Source of the DNA: Saprospiraceae bacterium
Lineage (GTDB): Bacteria > Bacteroidota > Bacteroidia > Chitinophagales > Saprospiraceae
Assembly (NCBI GenBank): GCA_016710115.1
Contig: JADJLN010000001.1
Coordinates: 310,001-374,000, forward strand
DNA length: 64,000 nucleotides
Direction: 5' to 3'
This document shows, piece by piece, positions 19,925-29,108 of the stretch (position 1 is the first letter of the stretch; every line of letters starts with the position of its first letter). The notes beneath the pieces were generated by a model. The model did not search any database and was not told the DNA's origin. It saw nothing but the letters and a program-made list of their open reading frames with translations. A program made the position numbers and the translations under genes.

Positions 19925-21019
19925 ATGAAACACTCCAACTTGATTCATCTGGTCATCATTGTACTTCTGGTCACACAGGGAAGCAGGGTTCTGGCTCAGT
20001 CCACTTCTTCTCTCGGGATTCTGGATATTTCTATCACCGGTTTGAATTACGACCCGTCTCAGGCAGCCAACATTGCGCGGGCGGAATTGACCAAGCTCGA
20101 CCGGTACAACGTCTACAATCGGGAAGACATCCGGTATGAACTCGAACAGAAGGGCATGAACATCTCGGATTGTTATGCCAAAGCCTGTCTCATTGACGTG
20201 GGCAAGGCGATCTCCGTGCGCAAGATGTTTTCAGGAAGCATTGAAGCGATCAACGGCCAGGTACTGGTCTCCTTCCGGGTCATTGATGTCGGCAGCGGAC
20301 AGGAGGAATTGACCTTTGTCAAGGAATATCTCAACCTCCCTGACCAGGTCCATCTCATCATCCAGTATGCGATTCAGGAAATGTATGGTCAGCCGGTCGA
20401 TGAAGCTATACTGCAGCGGTTGACCAAGCGGGATAATTTCGAGAACAGTATCAATCTGCCCCAGACAACACGGCTCAATCTCAGCGGACCGCGGATGGGG
20501 GTTGCCATTTTTGCAGGTCAATTGGGGGAGACCATGAAATCGGATGACGATGGTGGGTTCAATGCGAGCAATATCATGTTCCAGTTCGGGTATCAGTTCG
20601 AGTGGACCTATCTGAATGAAGGAAATTTCCAGGCCCTGTTCGAGTTTGTACCGTTGATTACCGGTTTTGACCAGGGCAAGTTCTTCCCCAGTCTTTCCCT
20701 GCTCAACGGGCTGCGGGAAAGTCGCCACGGGTGGGAAATGGCCATTGGTCCCCTGTTCAGTCTGACCAAACAGGCCACAGGTTATGTCAACGAATCCGGT
20801 GATTTCATCATAAGCCAGGACGTACCGAATGGATTCAAGAAAAAAACCCGGGTGGACAGTCGCGGCGAGTACACCATCAAATCAGGGTTTGTCCTGTCAG
20901 TAGGTAAATCTTTCCGATCCGGCAATCTCAATTTGCCTATCAATATTTTCTACATCCCTGGCAAGGAAGGAAACCACCGATTCGGGTTGTCAGTGGGATA
21001 CAACACGAAGCGTACATAA
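19925..21019 (+). CDS. Secreted CsgG/LpoB-like N-domain protein with beta-rich C-terminal half
   Basis: The 364-residue protein has a cleavable signal (about residues 1-26, ending VLAQS). Residues 30-150 resemble the nucleotide-like fold of CsgG/LpoB/FlgT N-domains: IARAELTKLDRYNVYNRED, a cysteine pair in SDCYAKACLIDVGKAISV, then MFSGSIEAINGQVLVSFRVID. The C-terminal half alternates short amphipathic strands and could be a small outer-membrane barrel or periplasmic domain. The function is unknown. The start at 19925 is taken because the long in-frame upstream extension overlaps the thiolase and Rof-like genes and lacks a signal peptide. A perfect inverted repeat precedes it and a terminator follows. 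Confidence 0.7.
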   Translation: MKHSNLIHLVIIVLLVTQGSRVLAQSTSSLGILDISITGLNYDPSQAANIARAELTKLDRYNVYNREDIRYELEQKGMNISDCYAKACLIDVGKAISVRKMFSGSIEAINGQVLVSFRVIDVGSGQEELTFVKEYLNLPDQVHLIIQYAIQEMYGQPVDEAILQRLTKRDNFENSINLPQTTRLNLSGPRMGVAIFAGQLGETMKSDDDGGFNASNIMFQFGYQFEWTYLNEGNFQALFEFVPLITGFDQGKFFPSLSLLNGLRESRHGWEMAIGPLFSLTKQATGYVNESGDFIISQDVPNGFKKKTRVDSRGEYTIKSGFVLSVGKSFRSGNLNLPINIFYIPGKEGNHRFGLSVGYNTKRT

Positions 21020-21131
21020 GCCCTTGTTTTCTGTTGGTTGAATGGGGATGGGATCATCGGGTCCCATCTCTACCGGCCAGCAGTAAGATCAAGTAGTAAG
21101 TAGTTTACAGGTTTTGGTTGAATAAGTTGTT

Positions 21132-21164
21132 CAGGGCAGGTTTGGTAACCTGCCCTGTTTTTTT
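21132..21164 (+). terminator. Intrinsic terminator downstream of the CsgG/LpoB-like gene
   Basis: CAGGGCAGGT / ACCTGCCCTG perfect 10-bp stem followed by seven T. The surrounding gap 21020-21320 holds no gene. Confidence 0.92.
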
Positions 21165-21260
21165 CTCGATTACTGGAAAGTGAAGCAGCTGCATGCCGGT
21201 GCCAAGGTTGATCCAGGGAACACCACAGTGGTCAACCACAAACACGGTTCAGAATTGCAT

Positions 21261-21302
21261 AAAAAAAAGACCCCGTTCTGATCATGCAGGACGAGGTCTT
21301 TT
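21261..21302 (-). terminator. Intrinsic terminator of the nfeD-flotillin operon
   Basis: On the minus strand a GACC-CGT-type imperfect stem, AAGACCTCGTCCT with AGAACGGGGTCTT, ends in eight T (A8 at 21261-21268 on the plus strand). Confidence 0.75.
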
Positions 21303-21320
21303 GATGATGAGAGGATGCAG

Positions 21321-22736
21321 CTATTCCTCTGTTTCGGTTTGTTCGGTTGGAGTGGGTTCCTCCGCCTTCACATGGCCCAGATATGTCGGCAGATCCATCC
21401 CGGCCATGTTGAACAGGTCATTCATCGGCGGGACCGATTTGTACAAACCGTAGATGAATTTTGACGTGGAGTTGCCTTCACCCTCTTTCTGATTGCCTCC
21501 TTCCCAGACGGTCACTTTATCGATCCGGATATTCTTGATGGCCTCGACCTGTGTTTTTACCAGATCTTCCAGTTTATCCGCGATCAGCATCAGGACGGCA
21601 TCTCGTGAATTTCCGCCAGCGGCGGCGACGACTTTCTGGAACCCCAATGCCTGTTTTTCAAGAACTTCAAACAGGCCTCGAGCTTCAGCTTCCTTCATCA
21701 GATAGAGGGCATCCGCCTCCCCTTTTGCCAATCTTCGGGTCTGTTCAGCTTCGGCCTCTGCGAGGATCTCCTTCTGTCGCCTGGCGATCTCTGCCTGGAC
21801 AATAGTATCTGCTTCACGCGTTGCTTTTTCGCGTTTGGCTCGCGCCTCTTCCGCGCGTTGTTCGGCCGCATAGGCCTCTTCCAGCGAACGCGCGGACGCG
21901 ATCTTTTCAGCTGCGGTAGCCTGTCTGAGCGCTTCTGCCTCTTTTTCTCGTCGTTCGGCATTCGATTGTGCGATCTTCACGGCAGCCAGGTTTTCACCTT
22001 CAGTGGCTGAAGACTGTGCATCCGCCTCCCCGATCTTGGCCTTTGCATCTGCAGCAGAAACCTGGATACGCTTGTCCATCAGCGCTTCTGCCTCTCCGAT
22101 CGATCCGGTTCGTTCCTTTTCGGCCACTCTCACTTTTGCTTCGTTGATCGCTTTTGCAGCCGCCTCCTTTCCGAGGGCTTCGATATAACCGGATTCATCC
22201 TGGATATCCGTCACGTTCACGTTGATCAGGATCAACCCGATCTTGCGTAATTCACTGCCTACATTGGAGGCGACATTGGACAGGAATTTGTCTCTGTCAG
22301 AATTGATTTCCTCAATATCCATTGTCGCGACAACCAGTCGCAGCTGGCCGAAAATGATATCCTTCGCGATATCGCGGATCTCATCCATGGATTTACCCAA
22401 CAGACGTTCGGCGGCATTGATCATCACGCCTTCTTCATTGCTGATGGCTACGGTAAAACGGGATGGGACGTTGACTCGTATATTCTGTTTGCTCAATGCT
22501 CCGCGCAGGTCGACATCGATAGAAATGGGAGTCAGATCGAGGTATTCCCAATCCTGGATGACCGGCCAGACAAATGCGGCACCTCCGGCCAGGCATTTTG
22601 CCGAACCCGAACCGGTTTTACCATAAATGACCAGAATCCGGTCAGACGGACAACGTTTGTACCGACTGACAAAGAAGAAGATCATCATGACAGCCAAGAA
22701 GATCAACCCGAATAACAAGAATGCAGCTTCTTCCAT
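21321..22736 (-). CDS. Flotillin-like SPFH-domain protein
   Basis: This 471-residue membrane-anchored scaffold protein has one N-terminal TM helix (residues about 5-24) and an SPFH/band-7 domain (about 30-200, including FTVAISNEEGVMINAAERLLG). A long Ala/Glu-rich coiled coil (about 205-370) with the EAEALRQATAAEK-type repeats of flotillins follows, then a globular C-terminus ending in a Pro/Thr/Glu tail. Flotillins assemble into ring- or raft-like membrane scaffolds. The NfeD-like gene 58 bp upstream is the usual partner. The bacterial YqiK/FloT group is the nearest type I recognise. Confidence 0.9.
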   Translation of the reverse strand: MEEAAFLLFGLIFLAVMMIFFFVSRYKRCPSDRILVIYGKTGSGSAKCLAGGAAFVWPVIQDWEYLDLTPISIDVDLRGALSKQNIRVNVPSRFTVAISNEEGVMINAAERLLGKSMDEIRDIAKDIIFGQLRLVVATMDIEEINSDRDKFLSNVASNVGSELRKIGLILINVNVTDIQDESGYIEALGKEAAAKAINEAKVRVAEKERTGSIGEAEALMDKRIQVSAADAKAKIGEADAQSSATEGENLAAVKIAQSNAERREKEAEALRQATAAEKIASARSLEEAYAAEQRAEEARAKREKATREADTIVQAEIARRQKEILAEAEAEQTRRLAKGEADALYLMKEAEARGLFEVLEKQALGFQKVVAAAGGNSRDAVLMLIADKLEDLVKTQVEAIKNIRIDKVTVWEGGNQKEGEGNSTSKFIYGLYKSVPPMNDLFNMAGMDLPTYLGHVKAEEPTPTEQTETEE

Positions 22737-22793
22737 AAGTGAGTTTGGTTTTTCGTCGTTTTAATTCGTTTTCAGCACTTGATTCATTTTCCT

Positions 22794-23420
22794 TCAGCTG
22801 GTTGAATCTCCGGAATCACGGACCGCTTCCACCAGGACCAGTGTGTCACCGAGAATGCCCGTCACCCGCACGATGGAGCCATTGGGCAGCATTTTACCCT
22901 CCGTCAATGCATCCACCTCCCGGGTTCCGTTTCCGAGCTGGATCAAGATCTTTCCGACGCCGGATTTTCTGGCAGGTATCGTGAGGTATACTTCCCCGGT
23001 ATGGTACAGCGCCTCATCAATATGATAATTGCCGATCTGGGTTTGTTGGCTGAACAGATAGAGGAGATAGCCGACCAGAGACATGGCCAGCATGCCCGAT
23101 AGAAAGGCGATCAACAGGGCCCATAACAGTGGACCTCCCCGGGATAACACAATCACACCAGCCCACCCGAAAAAGGTAAAAAAGGCGATCACACTGCGGA
23201 CAGACAACCAGGCAAAACCGGGATCGATATGTACATCATGATCTGTTTCCAGGTCAGGTCCTGCGTCACTGTCCAGATCCAGTCCAAAACCGATCAGATT
23301 GATCACAAACTGAAAGATGAACAGGGCAGAAAAGAACAGAGCGATCCCCCAGAACAGTTGTTGTGCAACACTCAGTGTGTCCCACCATTGGCTCATCCAT
23401 TCAGTCGACATGACATACAA
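22794..23420 (-). CDS. NfeD-like membrane protein, flotillin partner
   Basis: About 205 residues: one TM helix (about 20-45), an acidic loop DLDSDAGPDLETDHDVHID, two further TM helices (about 75-120) and a C-terminal OB-fold NfeD domain (GEVYLTIPARKSGVGKILIQLGN-like strands, ending GDTLVLVEAV). This short form lacks the ClpP-like protease domain and matches YuaF-type NfeD proteins that pair with flotillins. The ATG three codons downstream (23411) is an equally plausible start. It is the first gene of the two-gene operon. Confidence 0.82.
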   Translation of the reverse strand: MYVMSTEWMSQWWDTLSVAQQLFWGIALFFSALFIFQFVINLIGFGLDLDSDAGPDLETDHDVHIDPGFAWLSVRSVIAFFTFFGWAGVIVLSRGGPLLWALLIAFLSGMLAMSLVGYLLYLFSQQTQIGNYHIDEALYHTGEVYLTIPARKSGVGKILIQLGNGTREVDALTEGKMLPNGSIVRVTGILGDTLVLVEAVRDSGDSTS

Positions 23421-23599
23421 GTTTCAACCGGGATCTGATCCGGTCAGAGGAATAGTCCCAACTTCTGAAAAATGCCGGATACTACCAAACGTTCTTCGAC
23501 CAATCCGGGAGAATCAAAGATGAACTCCATTTGGGGAGAAGTCAGAACCATCCTGCAATGTGTGAAAAGCAATCATTTGTCCCAGGACGCAGAGGGTAG

Positions 23600-24480
23600 T
23601 CAGAAACTGATATACCGTGTCGGGTCTACTGGTTTTCCTGGTACCACAATTCAAAATGAAGGTGTGGGCCGCTGGATAGGGTGCCTGTATTGCCAATGAT
23701 CGCAATGGCTTCTCCGGCACGGACAAAACTGCCTTGTTTTTTGAGCAGGCTGCTGTTGTGTTTGTAAAACGTGGTGACCTGACTGTTGTGCAGGATGCCG
23801 ATGGTATTCCCGGTTTCCAGCGTCCAGTCTGACAGGATGACATAGCCATCCATGGCGGCCTTGATCGGCGTGTTTTTCGGCGCAAGAATGTCGACGCCAT
23901 TGTGCTCCTTGTCGGGCATGAATCCGGCACTGATCTCGCCTTTGAGAGGTGGGGTGAAATGCAGTCGTTCGAGGGGAATCTGGGGTGCGGGTGCTGAAGC
24001 CGGGGCTGTCGACTGTTTGCGCAGGCCTTCGCCGAGCTGGTAGTTGTTCCTCAGCATCTGGTCTTCTTCAATCCGTTTGACCTCGGAGAGACTGTCCTGA
24101 ATGAAGCCCTGCTTTTCTTCGGTTTGTTCTGTGCGCACCTCTCCGGTGAGGATGTGACGGATATTGTCGGTATACCGTTTCTGCAGTTCCAGTTGCCGTG
24201 TCATATCATCGATCTTGGATCGGAGACTGATCAATTCAGGATCCATAGATGCATCGCCATATCCGGGAATCCATCGTTTGAGTGGGGTAAACACGATCAG
24301 CATGACCACAATGGTGGCCAGCCCGACAAAAAGGGAGCTCAACAGGACATACAGGCTGAGTGGTGTGAGGGTGTAAGCACCTACCTCTTCCAGGGAGTCT
24401 TCCTTGAGAATGACCAGTCGATATGGCTTTTTCAGCCGCTGCCGCAGACGTTTCGGGTTATTTACGGGCTGTTCTTCCAT
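23600..24480 (-). CDS. Membrane-anchored M23 (LytM) peptidase, C-terminal frame break
   Basis: A cytoplasmic basic N-terminus (LRQRLKKPYRL) is followed by one TM helix (about residues 40-66), a coiled-coil region (about 78-160) and a C-terminal M23 domain. The zinc ligands lie in HNGVDI and HLHFEL, with YKHNS between them. The domain cleaves or binds peptidoglycan cross-bridges in the periplasm. The frame as given stops at 23626 right after ELWYQENQ. One extra base in the GGTTTTCC stretch at 23631-23638 gives WYQGKPVDPTRYISF, the usual ending of Bacteroidota M23 proteins, and I take 23600 as the true end. Divergent from sprE. Confidence 0.85.
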
Positions 24481-24508
24481 GGAACTGCTATTTTGCTGCG
24501 AATTAAAA

Positions 24509-24516
24509 TAATTTTG
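24509..24516 (+). promoter_or_regulatory. -7 promoter element of the SprE/PorW-like gene (TAATTTTG)
   Basis: TAnnTTTG match 38 bp before the ATG; TTTG at 24492-24495 is too close (13 bp) to be a good -33 element. Confidence 0.4.
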
Positions 24517-24554
24517 CCGGATCAGTTGTTATATGCCTGTTCCAGCTGATTGGT

Positions 24555-27500
24555 ATGGTTTTTCGTATACACTTTTATCGTCATATCACCTTCGCCTTGA
24601 GATCCTTCCGTCTACCCGTTCTTTTTCTGCTCTTCGTTGTACTCAGCAGTTGTGCTACTAAAAAAAGCCGGGAGAACCCGTCTCTTTTGGGTCGATTCTA
24701 TCACAATACTACGGCATACTACAACGGCTATTTCAATGCCAACGTATTACTGCAGGGCAGTCAGCTCAAATTGGCCACCAGCAATCAGGACAATTATACT
24801 CAGATCCTGGATGTTTATGACTATGTCAATGTGAGTAATCCGGAAACGGTGAAGGAGGACCTGGACAAGGCGATCGAGAAAGTATCCGTAGTCGCCACCC
24901 TGCATCGGCCCAGTCATTGGGTAGATGACTGTTATCTTCTGGTCGGCAAGGCCCAATACCTCAAGCACGATTTCGAGTCATCGGAAGAGACCCTGACCTA
25001 CCTGAAAGAGGCCTATTCTCCGGAAGCCATGGAGCTGAGGAAGAAGACGATCAACAAAAAAGCACGAGCCAAAGCCAGGGAGGAGGAACGAGAAGAGAAG
25101 AAAAAGCTCCAGGAAGAAGAGCGAGAAACCAGAAAAGAGGAGCTGGAAGAAAAACGTGAAGAGAAAAAGGAGGAGGTTGAACAGTCGCGTCGGGAACGGG
25201 AACGTGAAGCTGCCAAGGCAGCCAAAGAGCGACGGAAAGAAGCCAAGCGTCGGAAAAAGGAACGGGAGAAAGAGGCGAAGGAACGTGCCAAAGCCCGGAA
25301 GAAAGGGAAGCCAATGCCTCCCCGCAAAGGCACGACCCCTGCTCCTGAAGAACGAGATTCATCAATTGTAAAAACACCAAACCCGGAGCTGACAAAGTCC
25401 GAACCAGAAGTCCAGCCGGAACCTGAAACTCCAGAGGCAACCGAGGACGAAGTAGCCGAAGAAAAACCGGAAGAAAAGGAAGAACCAAAACAGGAAAACT
25501 ATTTCCTCAAACACCGTCCCGCCTATGCGGAAGGCATGTTGTGGCTGGGCCGGACCTATACAGAACGACATCTTTATGAGGATGCCATGCGGGCGTTTAC
25601 GGATGCGGCTACGCATTTGACCGCTTCACCGGAAGTGCGTCGGGCAGTACCCGTGGCCCAGGCACATCTGTTTCTGGAGCGGGGAATGTACGATGCTGCG
25701 ATCCCGTATTTGCAATCGTCGATCACGTTGGCGAGGAAGAAAAAAGAGAAGGCCCGCTACCATTACATTCTGGGACAGATCTATCAGCAGCAGAATCAAT
25801 ATGCACAATCCGTTGAGGCATTCCGATCCGTGATCAAGATGCGTCCTGCGTATGAAATGGAGTTCAATGCGCGCCTCAATCTGGCGTTGGGCGAGTATCG
25901 TTCAGGGCAATCTCCGGTGGCAGATTCCCGGAAAGACATGGAGCGTTTCCTCAAGGACAAGAAAAACGAGGACTATAAGGACCGGATCTACTTCGCGCTT
26001 GCCGAGATGGATCTGGATCTGGGCGATACGACCCAGGCCATCGTGGATCTGAAAGAATCAGCCCGCTTCTCTACCAAGAATATTTCGCAGTTGGCAGAAA
26101 CGCACCTGAAACTGGCCGATCTGTATTATTCTCAGGAACTGTATGTTGAAGCCAAGGTGTATTATGATCTGGTGATCAAGGAGATGGCCGCTACGGATGA
26201 TCGCTATCCGCTGGCTTCGCTCCTGAGCAAGAACCTGACTGACATTGCCCGCAATATCGAAGTGATCACCTTGCAGGACAGCCTGTTGATGATTGCCGGA
26301 CTATCCGAAAAGGAACGGGTGGCATTGGCAGAGCGAATCAAGGAAGCGCAGCTGGCCAAGGCCAACGAAGTAGCCCAAAATCAGGCGAATGAACCCAAGC
26401 CAGATAATCAGGGACTTTCCGTCAGCCAGGGTCAGTTCGGAGCGCGCAACCGGCCTTCCTCCGAGCCCGCCCAATCCAACTTCTTTGCCTATGACAGCAA
26501 GGCCCTGGATCGGGGAATGAAGGATTTTGCAAGTTATTGGGGTGATGATCGGTCACTGGAAGACAACTGGCGCCGATCCAATCGATCTGCCGGGTTCCAG
26601 GTGGAAGAAGCGGCATCTGCTGAAGAAGCAATCGAAACCAGTCTGACCAACAGCGAACTGGAAGCGATGTTCAAGGATGTCCCGATGACACCGGAGGCTG
26701 TTGCTGCATCGGAAGAAAAGATCCAGACAGCGATGATCGCATTGGGTCGCCTCTACCGGGAACGCCTGCAAAACAATGAAAAATCGGTCGAAGTCCTGAC
26801 CCAACTGCTGAACCGGTTTCCCGATACGGAATTCGAACTGGATGCCTGGTATTTCCTTTATCTGGCTCACATGGATCTGGGTCAATCAGCCGAAGCCAGG
26901 AAATACTATGATCTCATCCTGGGTAAATATCCGGAATCGACCTATGCCCGAGTGTTGGGTGACCCTGACTATCTGGGAGAATCCCGTGAAAAGGAACGCC
27001 GTCTGAATGCCTATTACAAGCAGACCTATGATCAGTTTAGTGCAGGACAGTATGATGCTGCCTGGGTTCGATTGGCTCAGGTAGATACCTTGTTCGGTCC
27101 GGAAAATCGGCTACAGGCAAAATTTGTATTGCTCCGTGCCATGACGACAGGGAACAGGGAAGGCAAAGAGGCCTATATCGATGCATTGAAGGATCTGGTC
27201 AGCAAGTATCCGGATACGGAAGAAGAAAAGCGTGCCAAGGAAATCCTGCGTCTGCTGGGTGATCAATCAGTTGCGCCCAAAGATCTGCCCAATCAGAATG
27301 CGGAGGAAGGGGAATTCAACCTCGATCCGGATGGCACCCATTATGTGATCATCAACTGGTCGTTGACGGCAGTTGATCTCCAGAATGCACAGAATGAAGT
27401 GAACGAGTTCAATCGCAAATATTTCAAGGCCGATCGTCTTCGTCTCTCATCGAATATCTTCCTCAGTGTGGATGTTCCCCTGATGGTTGTCCGGAAGTTT

Positions 27501-27680
27501 GATACTGCTGCCAAAGCGATGGAATACTACAATCTGATCCAGAAATATCAGGAAGAATTCCTGGGGAAAGCCGATGCCGGACTCAAGGTGTATCCGGTAA
27601 CCCAGCAGAATTATCGTGTAATCCTGAAAAACAGATCTCTCGAAGCCTACGATCCATTCTTTTTAGCGAATTATTTCTAG
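24555..27680 (+). CDS. sprE: SprE/PorW-like T9SS-associated TPR lipoprotein
   Basis: A 1041-residue lipoprotein: lipobox LSSC with Cys33, then RFYHNTTAYYNGYFNANVLL, the conserved start of the SprE/PorW family needed for type IX secretion and gliding. Residues about 155-330 are an extremely Lys/Glu/Arg-rich helix followed by an acidic Pro-rich stretch. TPR-like helices fill about 335-580 and 700-940. The C-terminus (HYVIINW...FNRKYF...YNLIQKYQ...VILKNRSLEAYDPFFLANY) is also family-like. It is expected on the periplasmic face of the outer membrane, supporting export of cargo such as the three CTD proteins in this window. Gliding itself is not shown. A terminator follows. Confidence 0.82.
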   Translation: MVFRIHFYRHITFALRSFRLPVLFLLFVVLSSCATKKSRENPSLLGRFYHNTTAYYNGYFNANVLLQGSQLKLATSNQDNYTQILDVYDYVNVSNPETVKEDLDKAIEKVSVVATLHRPSHWVDDCYLLVGKAQYLKHDFESSEETLTYLKEAYSPEAMELRKKTINKKARAKAREEEREEKKKLQEEERETRKEELEEKREEKKEEVEQSRREREREAAKAAKERRKEAKRRKKEREKEAKERAKARKKGKPMPPRKGTTPAPEERDSSIVKTPNPELTKSEPEVQPEPETPEATEDEVAEEKPEEKEEPKQENYFLKHRPAYAEGMLWLGRTYTERHLYEDAMRAFTDAATHLTASPEVRRAVPVAQAHLFLERGMYDAAIPYLQSSITLARKKKEKARYHYILGQIYQQQNQYAQSVEAFRSVIKMRPAYEMEFNARLNLALGEYRSGQSPVADSRKDMERFLKDKKNEDYKDRIYFALAEMDLDLGDTTQAIVDLKESARFSTKNISQLAETHLKLADLYYSQELYVEAKVYYDLVIKEMAATDDRYPLASLLSKNLTDIARNIEVITLQDSLLMIAGLSEKERVALAERIKEAQLAKANEVAQNQANEPKPDNQGLSVSQGQFGARNRPSSEPAQSNFFAYDSKALDRGMKDFASYWGDDRSLEDNWRRSNRSAGFQVEEAASAEEAIETSLTNSELEAMFKDVPMTPEAVAASEEKIQTAMIALGRLYRERLQNNEKSVEVLTQLLNRFPDTEFELDAWYFLYLAHMDLGQSAEARKYYDLILGKYPESTYARVLGDPDYLGESREKERRLNAYYKQTYDQFSAGQYDAAWVRLAQVDTLFGPENRLQAKFVLLRAMTTGNREGKEAYIDALKDLVSKYPDTEEEKRAKEILRLLGDQSVAPKDLPNQNAEEGEFNLDPDGTHYVIINWSLTAVDLQNAQNEVNEFNRKYFKADRLRLSSNIFLSVDVPLMVVRKFDTAAKAMEYYNLIQKYQEEFLGKADAGLKVYPVTQQNYRVILKNRSLEAYDPFFLANYF

Positions 27681-27708
27681 GCAAAAGACTAAGACTGAGT
27701 TTTTCAAA

Positions 27709-27746
27709 ACGGGACCCGGATATGTGTATTCGGGTCCGTTTTTTAT
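27709..27746 (+). terminator. Intrinsic terminator of the SprE/PorW-like gene
   Basis: ACGGACCCG-type stem: ACGGGACCCG near 27709-27718 pairs with CGGGTCCGT at 27731-27739, followed by TTTTTT. Confidence 0.85.
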
Positions 27747-28194
27747 TTAAGAACCTCCCATTTTATTTCTGATTACCAATCTCATTTTAATGCATCGGCG
27801 CCTGGGCACAATGAACATTTTGGCATGACCTTCTTTCTGACTGGAAGAAGACTTATGTCTATTGTCACAGAGAATTGGTAATGATGCAACCGAATTCAAA
27901 ACCGACACTTCCTCAATGAATTTTTCCGCAGATGCCATTCGACCTCCACTGAGGTCTTCTGATTGAAAGAATGCTGTATGGGGATATGATTCATTCACTG
28001 AATAAATCTCCTCTATATCTCGGCTTGTTTGTCAGTGCTTAAATTTTCTCGTTGACATTTCCCCATTGAACTCCTCGACCCCAAACTCCTCCGGGTGATT
28101 CCAATCATTTATAGTTCTACTTCAGTGGTTTATTTCATCAAATTAAAGATGTCCAATTCCGTTGTATTGACCGCATAGACTCTTTAATGTGTTA

Positions 28195-28292
28195 AGGGTG
28201 TTGTATATCGCCCCTTCAGGGCTTTGAATCGGTTGATATCTTTAAGATTGGGCGGTGCCCAACCCTGGGGTATATCATCCTTTCAGGGCTTT
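28195..28292. repeat. Paired TATATC...CAGGGCTTT repeat around a GGGCGGTGCCC palindrome
   Basis: Two related units, TATATCGCCCCTTCAGGGCTTT (about 28205) and TATATCATCCTTTCAGGGCTTT (about 28271), flank GGGCGGTGCCCAACCCTGGGG. CCCTTCAGGG-type hairpins occur in each unit. This resembles common dispersed Bacteroidota intergenic elements, and no protein is encoded. Confidence 0.65.
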
Positions 28293-28514
28293 CCCAGGTA
28301 AGTTTGTTTCATTTATATTTCTTAGAGTGCATTGTCCCATATTTATAGAAGAGACTATTTTAACGTATATCCAAATAATCAAATAAACTTCAGATCTGTC
28401 CAAAATAAACTTCGAAAGGTTGCTTTTGGCATGGTGCAGTATTCCATTCATGGCATCATTGTGAAATTTTGACCATTGTAGAACACCCCTGGCCCGCCTC
28501 TTGCCGGCGAGGCA

Positions 28515-28542
28515 CCTACTTTTTGTCTTGGCAAAAAGTAGG
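28515..28542. repeat. Inverted repeat CCTACTTTTTG / CAAAAAGTAGG
   Basis: Perfect 11-bp arms around TCTTGG, next to a GCCGGCGAGGC stretch. The CTACTTTTTG...CAAAAAGTAG core recurs in many Bacteroidota genomes as far as I recall. Confidence 0.7.
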
Positions 28543-29040
28543 CAAAAACCGCTTGTCGCCAAAATGGGCCTTCTTTTTATGTTTAATGGCAATGCTAACT
28601 CGTATCTGGATTGACTGACGTTAACATCAGGACCCGGCCGCTCGTATTTGATCGGTGGTTATTTGCATCATTGATACTCTTTTTTCACGTAAATTGTCAA
28701 AACACGCATCACATGTCCGATCAAATAATGCGGCAGTTTGCACGATTGACTGTTTTCATACAGCTATAGAATTCAATTGTTTGCCTGGTAGTCGGGTCCT
28801 TGATGTGATGGGAGGCCCTGCTTTGGCGACGATTAAATTTTAGGGGGTTAGATTCGGATTTTATGATCTGTAGAGTCATATTTCATTGATTATCAGCACT
28901 TATATTTTACAGAATAAATTGTTTTGGACAGATGTGAATAAACTCATAACCGAATAAACCCATAACCTCCACACCCAGTTTAATTTCTGCCATGCTGATC
29001 AGGTCATTGCAATGAACATAGTCTCTTCAATATCCAGCTT

Positions 29041-29081
29041 AAAAAAAGCCCGGAATGAAAGATCATTCCGGGCTTTTTTAA
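29041..29081. terminator. Bidirectional terminator at the bamA 3' end
   Basis: AAAAAAAGCCCGGAATGA / CATTCCGGGCTTTTTT: long perfect stem with A- and T-tracts on both sides, 28 bp beyond the bamA stop codon. Confidence 0.92.
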
Positions 29082-29108
29082 CTTTTTCTAGTTATAATGT
29101 TAAGCAGA

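Larger units (their letters stand above)
27747..29040. other. Long AT-richer intergenic region, no convincing gene
   Basis: About 1.3 kb between two terminators. A minus-strand open frame at 27747-27998 (83 codons) has no recognised similarity and is left out. Palindromic repeats lie at 28195-28292 and 28515-28542. The rest lacks coding-type codon use and promoter-like features and looks like decayed sequence. Confidence 0.6.

Noticed and set aside
25013..25488. Long minus-strand frames opposite the charged region of the SprE/PorW-like gene
   Set aside because: They are Ser/Phe/Leu-rich mirror images of the Lys/Glu/Arg-rich codons, an expected artefact.
27747..27998. 83-codon minus-strand frame after sprE
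   Set aside because: No recognised similarity or promoter, and it begins within the sprE terminator flank on the opposite strand; evidence is too weak.
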